64,000 nucleotides of DNA, from assembly GCF_004217115.1 (NCBI RefSeq), contig NZ_SHKN01000001.1, forward strand, positions 1 through 64,000, in the 5' to 3' direction. This document shows, one piece after another, positions 34,776 to 43,615 of this stretch; positions within the stretch are counted from its first letter, which is position 1; every line of letters starts with the position of its first letter. The stretch is from Ancylomarina subtilis (GTDB lineage Bacteria > Bacteroidota > Bacteroidia > Bacteroidales > Marinifilaceae). Both the position numbers and the translations under genes were made by a program. The notes under the pieces are model-generated. The model was not told the origin of the DNA. It saw only the letters and a list, made by a program, of their open reading frames with translations, and did not search any database.

Positions 34776-35861
34776 ATGAAAAAGGTTTTAAGTCTTGCGT
34801 TGGGATTATTGATTGCAAGTTTCTCATTGGTATCATGTTCTGATGATGACAATAATGAGATTCCTAGATTAAAAGGGAATTTTGTGTTAAATGAAGGAAG
34901 TACTAATGGATCAATTAGTTTAATTGATACGGAAGATAAGGTAACTCTTAACTACTTTGAGGCCGTTAATGGTATCCCATTGGGAAAATTCCCACAGTCG
35001 ATGGCAATGAATGATAAATATGTATTTATTGTCGTAACCACAGATTCAGGTGCAGGTTATGTGGAAGTTGTAACAGCATCAGATTTCAAGCATTATGCGA
35101 CTATTGAAGGACTTTCTTATCCAAGAGAAATTGCTATTGATGGTAATAAAGCATATTTATCGAATGGAACAGGAGTTACAGGTACTTATCCAAATCAAGT
35201 AAAACAGAATAATGAGATTCATGTTATCGATTTAAATACAATGGCCATTACTTCTGAAATAGCTGTAGGAGCAGGTCCAGAAAAAATAATCATCTCAGGT
35301 GATGAATTATATGTTGCAAATAGTGGTGGATGGTCGAATGATGATAATACAGTTTCTGTGATTGATCTTGATACTGATAAAGTGATTAAAACCATTACTG
35401 TTAAATCTTGTCCAAAGGATATGGTTAAGGATGCTAATGGAGATATTTGGGTTTATTGTTCAGGTGTAGCGGATTATTCAAGCTGGCCAAATGTAGCTTA
35501 TACTAACTCTGGTATTTCTAAAATTGATGCTAATACACATGAGGTAACATCATTTGCATTAACAAGTTTAAGTACAGCAGGAATCAAAAATATTGCGATC
35601 AGCAAAGATAAGAAGACTGTTTATTATATGTCAGATGCTGTTTATGCAATGAATATTAATGATACTGCTTTACCAACAACAAAATTTATCGATGCAACAT
35701 TTTACGGAATGGATGTAAACCCTAAGAATGGTAATCTTTGGATGTGTGCAGCGGTTGATGCAACAACTTCAGGTAAAGTTATTGTTTATTCAAATAAGGC
35801 TGAAAAGTTGAAAGAATTTACAGTTGGAAGCATGCCTAACTCAACAACGTTTAGCAACTAG
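34776..35861 (+). CDS. btuG: BtuG-like surface cobalamin-binding lipoprotein
   Basis: 361 residues. Lipoprotein signal with lipid Cys at about 21 in LVSCSDDDNNE; the acidic run after the Cys is a Bacteroidota surface-export signal. The rest is a YncE/DUF5074-type seven-bladed propeller: repeated blades such as YPREIAIDGNKAYLSNGTG, NNEIHVIDLNTMAITSEIAVG, DNTVSVIDLDTDKVIKTITV, SGISKIDANTHEVTSFAL. Known BtuG is of this size, binds cobalamin very tightly at the cell surface and hands it to BtuB. It sits 10 bases after receptor 2 and shares riboswitch 3. Confidence 0.85.
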   Translation: MKKVLSLALGLLIASFSLVSCSDDDNNEIPRLKGNFVLNEGSTNGSISLIDTEDKVTLNYFEAVNGIPLGKFPQSMAMNDKYVFIVVTTDSGAGYVEVVTASDFKHYATIEGLSYPREIAIDGNKAYLSNGTGVTGTYPNQVKQNNEIHVIDLNTMAITSEIAVGAGPEKIIISGDELYVANSGGWSNDDNTVSVIDLDTDKVIKTITVKSCPKDMVKDANGDIWVYCSGVADYSSWPNVAYTNSGISKIDANTHEVTSFALTSLSTAGIKNIAISKDKKTVYYMSDAVYAMNINDTALPTTKFIDATFYGMDVNPKNGNLWMCAAVDATTSGKVIVYSNKAEKLKEFTVGSMPNSTTFSN

Positions 35862-35888
35862 TACAATAAAACTCATTTCAATATATTA

Positions 35889-35918
35889 GGGAATTTCCAC
35901 AGGGAGTTCCTTTTTTTA
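35889..35918 (+). terminator. terminator after the BtuG-like gene
   Basis: GGGAATTTCC and GGGAGTTCC pair, with two G-U pairs, around ACA, followed by seven T. It closes the riboswitch-3 unit. The bases from here to 36093 hold no further signal I can support. Confidence 0.7.
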
Positions 35919-36093
35919 TATCCTCTAAAGGCTCATCTCTCTATTCAATTTTAGAGTTGAATAGGAGTGGTGCATCTTTCTCAAGATTATAATGACTTTT
36001 GTTATGTGTTTATAGGCTCCCTTTTTATAAATTCGAACGGTCTGGATCACGACAACCAACCGATCTGGCAAACTTAAACTCAATCAAATACCT

Positions 36094-37731
36094 ATGAACA
36101 AAACATTTTTATTTTTCTTAATTGTACTTTTTCAAGCGACTTCGATTACGAATGTTTTCGCCTGTACAAATTTTATAGTCACCAAGGGAGCATCTAAAGA
36201 TGGCTCTGTGATGGTGGTTTATACCTGTGATGGGGAGTTTCATCCCCGCTTACGAGTTGTTCCGGCAGCCGATTACAAGCCCGGTGAAATGCTTCAAATT
36301 AAAGATTGGAGTGGCAATGTACTTGGAGAAATCAAACAAGCTTTGCATACTTATGCCATTGTTGGTCCGCATATGAATGAGCATCAGGTCTCTATAGGAG
36401 AAACAACATTTGGGGGAAGAGCTGAGTTGGTTAACCCTTCGAATCTACTGCATTACTGGACCTTGATGCAACTGACTCTTAAACGATCAAAAACGGCCTT
36501 AGAAGCTGTGAAAACCTTGACTGCATTGGCAGAGGAATATGGCTATAAGAGCGAAGGGGAGTCCTTCTCGATTGCTGATCCGAATGAGGCTTGGATTCTT
36601 GAGATGATTGGCACTGGTAAAAAAGGGAAAGGTGCCATATGGGTTGCCAGAAGAATCCCTGACGGCTATGTTTCAGCACATGCCAATAAATCAAGAATTG
36701 GAGAATTTCCATTAGATGATCCCGAAAATTGTCTTTATTCGAAGAATGTGATAGACTTTGCCATCAAAAAAGGCTATTACAATCCCGAATCCGGAGAGAC
36801 ATTTCGATTCAATGAGGCGTATGATCCTTCTAATCCCTCAAACTTGAGATATTGCGAATCACGAGTTTGGAGTTTGTTTAACAGATGCGCACCTTCCTTG
36901 AAATTATCAACGGATTATCATCGGGGTGTTGAAGGGGCCGATCGATATCCCTTGTGGATAAAACCGGATTCAAAGCTGGATGTTGATGCCGTTTCCTATC
37001 TGATCAGAGATCATTATGAAGGAACCGAATTTGATATGACAAAGGGCATTGAAGCAGGTCCATTTGGGAGTCCTAATCGTTGCCGACCACTCGTGCTGGA
37101 TGTAGATGGAAAAACCGCTGTTTGGGAACGCCCCATCTCGACTCGTAATACAGCTTTTTCTTTTATTGCTCAGTCTCGATCGTGGCTGCCTAACGAAATT
37201 GGCGGCGTTCTTTGGTATGGTTATGATGATACCTATTACACCTGTTATACGCCTGTTTACTGTTGTACTAAGGAGATACCGGATGTTTGGAGTCAGGGAA
37301 GTCTTGATAAATTCTCGTGGGATTCTGCTTGGTGGATCTTCAATTTTGTCTCTAATTTCTCTGACTTGAGGTATTCTGATATGATTCAAGATATTCAAAA
37401 GCTACAAAGAGAACTGGAGCAGAAGTTCTTTGCATATATTCCTGCTATGGATAAGGCGGCAGGCGAGTTGTATAAAGTCGACCCGAAACTGGCTGCGAAT
37501 TTTCTTTCCGATTTTTCCAATGATCAACTCGAGATGGTTGCTGAAAGGTGGAAGACATTAGCTGAACATTTAATCACCAAATACAATGATGGTTACATAA
37601 AAGATGAAAATGGGAATGCTCAAACTGTTGGTTACTCTGAGGAATGGCTTAAGAAAGTTATGAAGGATAAGGCAGGTCATTTTTTACCTGTTTGGGAGAA
37701 AGAAAAAGCGGTTGAACCCAGTAATTATTAA
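36094..37731 (+). CDS. C69-family dipeptidase
   Basis: 545 residues. Signal peptide 1-23, and the mature protein would begin with Cys24 (ACTNFIVTKGASKDG), the N-terminal nucleophile of the family. Supporting blocks: YTCDGEFHPRLRVVPA, YAIVGPHMNEHQVSIGETTFGGRAEL, EGESFSIADPNEAWILEMIG, YVSAHANKSRIGEFP. It hydrolyses dipeptides, probably in the periplasm. Length is normal. It is not connected in sequence to the cobalamin locus, from which it is separated by a terminator and about 175 bases. Confidence 0.88.
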   Translation: MNKTFLFFLIVLFQATSITNVFACTNFIVTKGASKDGSVMVVYTCDGEFHPRLRVVPAADYKPGEMLQIKDWSGNVLGEIKQALHTYAIVGPHMNEHQVSIGETTFGGRAELVNPSNLLHYWTLMQLTLKRSKTALEAVKTLTALAEEYGYKSEGESFSIADPNEAWILEMIGTGKKGKGAIWVARRIPDGYVSAHANKSRIGEFPLDDPENCLYSKNVIDFAIKKGYYNPESGETFRFNEAYDPSNPSNLRYCESRVWSLFNRCAPSLKLSTDYHRGVEGADRYPLWIKPDSKLDVDAVSYLIRDHYEGTEFDMTKGIEAGPFGSPNRCRPLVLDVDGKTAVWERPISTRNTAFSFIAQSRSWLPNEIGGVLWYGYDDTYYTCYTPVYCCTKEIPDVWSQGSLDKFSWDSAWWIFNFVSNFSDLRYSDMIQDIQKLQRELEQKFFAYIPAMDKAAGELYKVDPKLAANFLSDFSNDQLEMVAERWKTLAEHLITKYNDGYIKDENGNAQTVGYSEEWLKKVMKDKAGHFLPVWEKEKAVEPSNY

Positions 37732-37762
37732 TAGCAATTAGCTGACGCAATATATCTATCTT

Positions 37763-37800
37763 GAAGAAGGGACTTTCACTAGAAAGTCCCTTCTTTATTT
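37763..37800 (+). terminator. terminator after the C69 peptidase
   Basis: GAAGAAGGGACTTTC pairs with GAAAGTCCCTTCTTT around ACTA, then TATTTG. A long, strong stem. Confidence 0.85.
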
Positions 37801-37890
37801 GTTGAGTAATTTAAAAATACCAAAATGTAGGGATTTTTAATATTTTGATGATAATGGGCGAGTATTTATGCTTGTATTCTAATTTTTATA

Positions 37891-37907
37891 TTTAGATTTA
37901 ATCTAAA
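37891..37907. promoter_or_regulatory. palindrome upstream of transhydrogenase genes
   Basis: TTTAGATTTAATCTAAA has 8-base arms about a single central base. It sits 186 bases before the pntA start in an otherwise featureless AT-rich leader (37801-38092). It could be an operator or just AT-rich promoter DNA. A similar but weaker pair occurs before the yceI gene (TTTAAATTTAGTTTAAA, 59694 on). Confidence 0.3.
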
Positions 37908-38092
37908 TAAAGAATCGATTAAAGCTGTGCAATAAGGAGAGAGAAAGTTTCTTTTAGAAACTTGTTTTGTGAAAAGTTCATAAGAGTAATTTTAATTGTG
38001 GCTATTATGAACTATATTTATTGGACAATGCTTTATAAATGAAGCGATTCTACTGTGGAAATATCAATCGGAATTAACTATAAACAAAGCCT

Positions 38093-39220
38093 ATGATTTT
38101 AGGATTATTGAAGGAGCAAGGCGCAGAACAACGCGTGGCTCTCTTACCGGAAATTGTCTCAAAGCTGGTTCAAGCAAAAGTGGAGGTTTATGTAGAGAAA
38201 GATGCGGGTGTATCTGCTTTTCAAACCAACGAAGCATATGAGAACGTTGGGGCAAGTATTTTAGATCGAACTGAACTTTTAAAAAAGGCCGAGGTTCTTG
38301 TTCAGATTGGCGAACCGGGCCTCGAACTCATCAAACAATTGAATGACAAACAGATTTGGATCAGTCAGTACAATCCCCTTTGGAATACCGATTTGGTAAA
38401 AGCATTCCTTGCGAGTGGCGTAACCAGCTTTAGTATGGATTCTATTCCCAGAACAACTCGGGCTCAGTCTATGGATGTACTCTCGTCAATGGCCACGGTT
38501 GCGGGGTATAAAGCGGTGCTACAGGCAGCCAATGAGCTACCTAATTTTTTCCCCATGTTTATGACAGCTGCTGGGACCATTCGTCCGGCTACGGTTTTGA
38601 TTCTTGGAGCCGGAGTTGCTGGTTTGCAAGCCATCGCTATTGCGCGTAAGTTAGGCGCTCAGGTTGAAGCTTTTGATGTTCGGGCAGCTGTTAAAGAAGA
38701 GGTGAACAGTCTTGGAGCTAAATTCGTTGAGGTCGAAGGGGCAATTGACGATTCAGCAGCGGGAGGTTATGCTGTTGAACAAACGGATGAATTCAAAAAG
38801 AAACAGCAAGAAGCCATTAACGATCATGCAGCCAAAGCTGATGTGGTGATATGTACGGCTCAAATTCCCGGAAGAAAGGCGCCACTTTTAATTCCTACCG
38901 AAGCTGTTGAACGCATGCGCCCTGGTGCTGTGATTATCGATTTGGCAGCTTCGACAGGAGGAAACTGTGAGCTGACCCGAAATAATGAGACCCTGGTTCA
39001 TAAGGAAATTAAGATTATCGGACAGTCAGATTACCCATCCTTAATGCCTATTGATGCCAGTAAGATGTTTGGAAAAAATGTGTTTAATTTCTTACAACTC
39101 TTAATAAACGAAGAGGGAGGCCTAAACCTGAATTTTGAGGATGATATCGTTAAAGGAACTTGCATTACGCATCAGTCCGAGATTTTAAACGAACGTGTCA
39201 AATCAGTTGTTGAATCATAA
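38093..39220 (+). CDS. pntA: NAD(P) transhydrogenase alpha subunit, part 1
   Basis: 375 residues. This is the soluble NAD-binding dI part of the proton-translocating transhydrogenase, encoded apart from the membrane part as in many bacteria. The alanine-dehydrogenase-like N-terminus starts LGLLKEQGAEQRVALLPE; the Rossmann motif LILGAGVAGLQAIAIARKLGA comes near residue 170. ICTAQIPGRKAPLLI and GAVIIDLAASTGGNCE are dI landmarks. It transfers hydride between NADH and NADP+ coupled to proton entry, supplying NADPH. The next gene follows 10 bases later. Confidence 0.93.
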   Translation: MILGLLKEQGAEQRVALLPEIVSKLVQAKVEVYVEKDAGVSAFQTNEAYENVGASILDRTELLKKAEVLVQIGEPGLELIKQLNDKQIWISQYNPLWNTDLVKAFLASGVTSFSMDSIPRTTRAQSMDVLSSMATVAGYKAVLQAANELPNFFPMFMTAAGTIRPATVLILGAGVAGLQAIAIARKLGAQVEAFDVRAAVKEEVNSLGAKFVEVEGAIDDSAAGGYAVEQTDEFKKKQQEAINDHAAKADVVICTAQIPGRKAPLLIPTEAVERMRPGAVIIDLAASTGGNCELTRNNETLVHKEIKIIGQSDYPSLMPIDASKMFGKNVFNFLQLLINEEGGLNLNFEDDIVKGTCITHQSEILNERVKSVVES

Positions 39221-39230
39221 ATCAGATTAA

Positions 39231-39545
39231 ATGGAACAAATATTAGCATACTTTTTTACATATAAGGAGGCAATCTTTATCATTGCTCTATCCATTTTTG
39301 TGGGGATTGAAGTTATTTCCCACGTCCCATCAGTTCTTCACACACCTCTCATGTCGGGGGCCAATGCCATCAGTGGCGTCATTATTATTGGCGGTATTAT
39401 TTTGGTTGGTCATGCTGATACATCGACTTTGTCGCTGGAACTCATACTCGGCTTTTTCGCTGTTATTTTCGCGACACTAAATGTTGTAGGAGGATTTGTT
39501 GTAACAGACCGCATGTTGGAAATGTTTAAAAAGAAGAAAAAATAG
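39231..39545 (+). CDS. pntAB: NAD(P) transhydrogenase alpha subunit, part 2
   Basis: 104 residues with three membrane helices (YKEAIFIIALSIFVGIEVIS, AISGVIIIGGIILVG, LELILGFFAVIFATLNVVGGF) and the RMLEMFKKKKK tail typical of the short alpha-2 subunit. The segment HVPSVLHTPLMSGANAISG is the conserved helix-linking loop. It belongs to the proton channel (dII). It lies between pntA and pntB with 10- and 6-base gaps. Confidence 0.93.
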   Translation: MEQILAYFFTYKEAIFIIALSIFVGIEVISHVPSVLHTPLMSGANAISGVIIIGGIILVGHADTSTLSLELILGFFAVIFATLNVVGGFVVTDRMLEMFKKKKK

Positions 39546-39551
39546 GACGAT

Positions 39552-40994
39552 ATGGAACAAGTTATTGGAAATTTAAACGGTATTGATTTTACCCTGGGCG
39601 AATCAATACTCGAACTGAGTTATTTAATTTCAGCTCTGCTTTTTGTTTTTGGATTGAAGCTTTTATCTCATCCTGAAACGGCCAGACGGGGAAATTTTTA
39701 TGCGGGATCAGGTATGGTTTTGGCCATGTTTACCACTTTGCTTTTGCATAAGGATTCGGGAGGAAACGGCATTGCATTGACCAACGTTTGGATTATTTTA
39801 TCGGCATTAACCATAGGCTCAGTTATTGGCTGGGTGGTTGCCCGACGGGTTAAAATGACAGCTATGCCGCAATTGGTGTCCTTTTTTAATGCTACGGGTG
39901 GTGCGGCTTCGGCTTTGGTCGCTTTGCTCGAATTCCCAAATGCGGACATGGGGAATTATGAATCTGTTTTAGTTACCATTCTGGGTTTAATTATTGGTAG
40001 TGTTGCTTTTAGTGGTTCTATGATTGCCTACGGCAAGCTTGATGGCAAGGTGAAGGATATCACTTCCGGAATGATGACTTATATCAACTTACTTCTGTTG
40101 GTGGCTGTTGTGGCTCTTTCAGCTTATATCATGATTTCAGGTCAAACACCCGAACAACTTAAGTGGGCCATCTATTTACTATTGGGTATTTCTTTATTCT
40201 ATGGGGTCATGTTTGTGATGCCGATTGGAGGGGCTGATATGCCTGTGGTGATATCTTTATTGAATAGTTTTACGGGAATCGCAGCAGCTATGGCTGGTTT
40301 TATCTACAGCAATCAGGCGATGATTTTGGGTGGTATTCTTGTTGGTGCTGCGGGTACCATTCTGACTTTATTGATGTGCAAAGCCATGAACCGCTCCTTG
40401 ATGAATGTTATTATTGGAGCTTTTGGAGCAAGTGGCGCTGCGGCTGCTGATAAAGAAGGTGGTGTGATGAAGGAAATCAGTTTGAGCGATGCGTCTATTT
40501 TACTTTCCTACTCAAAATCAGTTGTAATTGTTCCCGGTTATGGACTGGCTGTTGCACAGGCACAGCATGTTTGCCATGAGCTGGAAGAGCTTTTGAGTGG
40601 GAAAGGGGTTAATGTTCGTTTTGCCATTCATCCAGTTGCGGGGCGTATGCCGGGACATATGAATGTGCTTTTAGCCGAGGCCGACGTACCTTATAACCAG
40701 TTGGTAGAAATGGATAATATCAATCCAGACATGCCAAATACCGATGTGGTGATGGTTATTGGGGCTAATGATGTGGTTAATCCGGCTGCCATTAATGATC
40801 CCGGGAGCCCAATTGCGGGAATGCCTATTATTAACGCGTATCAGGCTAAAAATATCATCGTGATGAAAAGAGGTAGAGGTAAAGGTTATGCGGGTATCGA
40901 GAATGAATTGTTCTTTGGTGAAAAAACCCGTTTGCTTTTTGGTAATGCTAAAGACAGTCTACAGAATTTAGTGAATGAAATTAAGAGTTTGTAG
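39552..40994 (+). CDS. pntB: NAD(P) transhydrogenase beta subunit
   Basis: 480 residues. About nine hydrophobic helices (residues ~15-300) form most of the channel; the C-terminal third is the NADP-binding dIII with VVIVPGYGLAVAQAQH, HPVAGRMPGHMNVLLAEADVPY and NTDVVMVIGANDVVNPAA. RGRGKGYAGIENELFF ends the family. Complete length. Cotranscribed with the two alpha genes and possibly with the DsrE-like gene 36 bases further on. Confidence 0.94.
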   Translation: MEQVIGNLNGIDFTLGESILELSYLISALLFVFGLKLLSHPETARRGNFYAGSGMVLAMFTTLLLHKDSGGNGIALTNVWIILSALTIGSVIGWVVARRVKMTAMPQLVSFFNATGGAASALVALLEFPNADMGNYESVLVTILGLIIGSVAFSGSMIAYGKLDGKVKDITSGMMTYINLLLLVAVVALSAYIMISGQTPEQLKWAIYLLLGISLFYGVMFVMPIGGADMPVVISLLNSFTGIAAAMAGFIYSNQAMILGGILVGAAGTILTLLMCKAMNRSLMNVIIGAFGASGAAAADKEGGVMKEISLSDASILLSYSKSVVIVPGYGLAVAQAQHVCHELEELLSGKGVNVRFAIHPVAGRMPGHMNVLLAEADVPYNQLVEMDNINPDMPNTDVVMVIGANDVVNPAAINDPGSPIAGMPIINAYQAKNIIVMKRGRGKGYAGIENELFFGEKTRLLFGNAKDSLQNLVNEIKSL

Positions 40995-41030
40995 TTTTAA
41001 TTTTCAATTATATCATTAAAATAAACCGCG

Positions 41031-41483
41031 ATGAAACAGAAGTTATTTGTGAGTATTTTACTGAGCTTGTTTTTGACCATGCCTATACTTAAGGCCTCTG
41101 AGCCAGAGACTGAAAGTGATTTTTTTAAAGATAAGACAGAGATGAAAGAAGCAGATAAGTTAGTTGTTGTTTGGACCAGTGGCGATAAGGATGTTGCCAT
41201 GAAAATGGTGTTTATGTATACTTATAATGCTAAGAAACAAGGCTGGTGGGATGACGTCACTCTTCTGGTTTGGGGCCCCTCTTCAAAACTGCTTTCCGAG
41301 GATAAGGATTTACAAGATTATGTGAATAAAATGCTTGATGCTGGTATTCATGTGATGGCTTGTAAAGCTTGTGCCGACCTGTATGGCGTTGCCGATAAGT
41401 TGCAAGCCTTAGGTGTAACAGTGAAGTATGCCGGTCAGGATCTGACGAAGTTTATTAAAGAACGGAAAGTTGTGACTTTTTAA
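41031..41483 (+). CDS. secreted DsrE-like protein
   Basis: 150 residues. Signal peptide about 1-22 (ends LKA). The rest is a DsrE/DsrF-type domain: KLVVVWTSGDKDVAMKMVFMYTYNA, VTLLVWGPSSKLLSED, and the cysteine segment GIHVMACKACADLYGVADKLQALGV, with two Cys of the kind that carry sulfur in this family. Most DsrE proteins are cytoplasmic, whereas this one seems exported. Shares the pnt transcript by position. A terminator follows at 41494. Confidence 0.72.
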   Translation: MKQKLFVSILLSLFLTMPILKASEPETESDFFKDKTEMKEADKLVVVWTSGDKDVAMKMVFMYTYNAKKQGWWDDVTLLVWGPSSKLLSEDKDLQDYVNKMLDAGIHVMACKACADLYGVADKLQALGVTVKYAGQDLTKFIKERKVVTF

Positions 41484-41493
41484 AAAATAATTC

Positions 41494-41525
41494 AACTCCC
41501 GGGGCTAACGATTCCGGGAGTTTCT
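41494..41525 (+). terminator. terminator of the pnt unit
   Basis: AACTCCCGG pairs with CCGGGAGTT around an 11-base loop, then TCTTTG. Confidence 0.8.
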
Positions 41526-41634
41526 TTGTTTATATAATTGGATTAGATGTTCTGTATTAGGCTTTTATTGATTAATAAATATTATTGTTGTAAATTAAGG
41601 CTTCAATAATTTATTAATCACTAATAGAGTCATT

Positions 41635-43548
41635 ATGAAAATTAACATCACACATTTGTGTATTCCCGTGTTAGCTATATTCATTTTTGCCTGCACACCC
41701 AAAGAAAAAAAAGTAGAGCGCCCTCCTAAAATTGCTCTGGAAGACTTTTTTAAGAACCCACCCAAAACCTCTTATCGAATTTCTCCGGAAGGAACAAAGT
41801 TTTCGTATCGTGGTCCATACAAGGATCGTATGAATATTTTTATTCAAGAAATTGGCAGTGAGGAAGCTGTGCAAATTACTTTTGAAACGGATCGTGATAT
41901 TGCAGGTTATTTCTGGGCTAACGATAATCGTATTCTGTATCTAAAAGATAATGGAGGCGATGAGAATTTCAAATTGTATGGGGTTGATATCGACGGAAAG
42001 AACCCGGTTTGTTTTACCGATTTTGAAAATGTTCGTGTTGGCATAATCGATCGTTTGGACGATATTCCTGATGAGATTATCATTTCCATGAATAAGAGAA
42101 ACCCACAAGCTTTTGATCCTTATCGTTTAAACATTGTGACGGGTGAATTGACCATGCTCTATGAAAATCCAGGGAATATTACCAGTTGGATGACTGATCA
42201 TGAAGGCAAATTACGTGTTGCAACGGCTGTAACAGATATGGTGAATACCACTGTTCTTTATCGTGATACTGAAAAAGATAAGTTTAAGCCAGTGATTACG
42301 ACCAGTTTTAAAGAGAGCATGTCGCCTCAGTTTTTCACCTTTGATAATAAAAAACTGTATGCCAGTTCTAATATTGGACGCGATAAGGCCGAAATTGTCA
42401 TTTTTGATCCTCTTACTGGTAAGGAGACTGAAAGTTTATTTGCCAACGATATGGTGGATGTAGAAGGTTTGGCGTATTCGAAGAAACGTAAAGTGCTTAC
42501 CAAGGCGATTTATACAACCGATATGGTTAAGTTTAAGTTTTTTGATAAGGAAAGCGAAGACATGTATAATCGTGTGAAGAAAGAGTTACCTGATTATGAC
42601 TGTTATTTTACAAGTAGTAATACCAATGAAGATAAGTTTTTGGTTCGTACTTATAGTGACAGATCTTTGGGGGCTTATTATATCTACGATAAAAATACCG
42701 ATGAATTAAAATTGATTTCAGAAGTGAGTCCATGGATGAATGAATCTCAAATGGCTCCTATGAAACCGATACAATACACCAGTCGGGATGGGAAAACCAT
42801 TCATGGTTATCTGACGCTTCCTGTGGGTGTTAAAGCTAAAAATCTACCTATGGTGGTTAATCCTCATGGTGGACCTTGGGCAAGGGATAATTGGGGGTTC
42901 AACCCTGAGATTCAATTCCTGGCTAATCGGGGTTATGCTGTTTTACAGATGAACTTCCGAGGTTCGACAGGTTATGGTCGTGAATTCTGGGAGTCCTCAT
43001 TCAAGCAGTGGGGCCAGAGCATGCAGGATGATATTACCGACGCTGTACAGTGGGCGATTGATAAGGGCTATGCTGATAAAGACCGTGTTGCAATTTATGG
43101 TGGTAGTTATGGTGGTTATGCCACTCTTGCAGGATTGGCTTTTACACCAGACTTATATAAGTGTGGTGTGGATTATGTCGGTGTGAGTAATATGTTTACT
43201 TTCATGAATAGTCTGCCTCCATATTGGGAGCCTTACCGTCAGATGCTTTACGAAATGGCTGGCGATCCAGTAAAGGATAGTTTGATGCTTGCTAAAGTTT
43301 CTCCGGTTTATCACGCTGATAAAATAAAAGCGGCTTTATTTGTTGCACAGGGCGCTAATGATCCAAGAGTTAATCTTGCAGAATCGGATCAAATGGTTGC
43401 TGCAATGAAGGCTCGCGGAATTGATGTGGAGTATATGGTGAAGGAAAATGAAGGCCATGGTTTTAGAAATCAGGAAAACCGATTTGATTTTTATCGCGCT
43501 ATGGAAAAGTTTTTGGATACTCACCTGATGAATGAAAAACAGGACTAG
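41635..43548 (+). CDS. S9 family prolyl oligopeptidase-type lipoprotein
   Basis: 637 residues. Lipoprotein signal with lipid Cys20 (FIFACTPK). An N-terminal beta-propeller (residues ~40-370, e.g. AGYFWANDNRILYLKDNGGDENFKLYG) precedes an alpha/beta hydrolase. Catalytic Ser is at about 491 in GGSYGGYATL, Asp in GANDPRVNLAESDQM, His in EGHGFRNQENR. It cleaves short peptides at the cell envelope. The leader of 110 bases contains no clear promoter. The terminator at 43562 follows. Confidence 0.92.
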   Translation: MKINITHLCIPVLAIFIFACTPKEKKVERPPKIALEDFFKNPPKTSYRISPEGTKFSYRGPYKDRMNIFIQEIGSEEAVQITFETDRDIAGYFWANDNRILYLKDNGGDENFKLYGVDIDGKNPVCFTDFENVRVGIIDRLDDIPDEIIISMNKRNPQAFDPYRLNIVTGELTMLYENPGNITSWMTDHEGKLRVATAVTDMVNTTVLYRDTEKDKFKPVITTSFKESMSPQFFTFDNKKLYASSNIGRDKAEIVIFDPLTGKETESLFANDMVDVEGLAYSKKRKVLTKAIYTTDMVKFKFFDKESEDMYNRVKKELPDYDCYFTSSNTNEDKFLVRTYSDRSLGAYYIYDKNTDELKLISEVSPWMNESQMAPMKPIQYTSRDGKTIHGYLTLPVGVKAKNLPMVVNPHGGPWARDNWGFNPEIQFLANRGYAVLQMNFRGSTGYGREFWESSFKQWGQSMQDDITDAVQWAIDKGYADKDRVAIYGGSYGGYATLAGLAFTPDLYKCGVDYVGVSNMFTFMNSLPPYWEPYRQMLYEMAGDPVKDSLMLAKVSPVYHADKIKAALFVAQGANDPRVNLAESDQMVAAMKARGIDVEYMVKENEGHGFRNQENRFDFYRAMEKFLDTHLMNEKQD

Positions 43549-43561
43549 TTTAATAAGAATG

Positions 43562-43595
43562 AAAATGCCCAAACTTAAGGTTTGGGCATTTTTTA
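43562..43595. terminator. bidirectional terminator
   Basis: AAAATGCCCAAAC pairs with GTTTGGGCATTTTT around TTAAG. It separates the convergent S9 peptidase and acyl-CoA synthetase genes. Confidence 0.85.
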
Positions 43596-43615
43596 TATCT
43601 GGTGTTTTTAATTTT

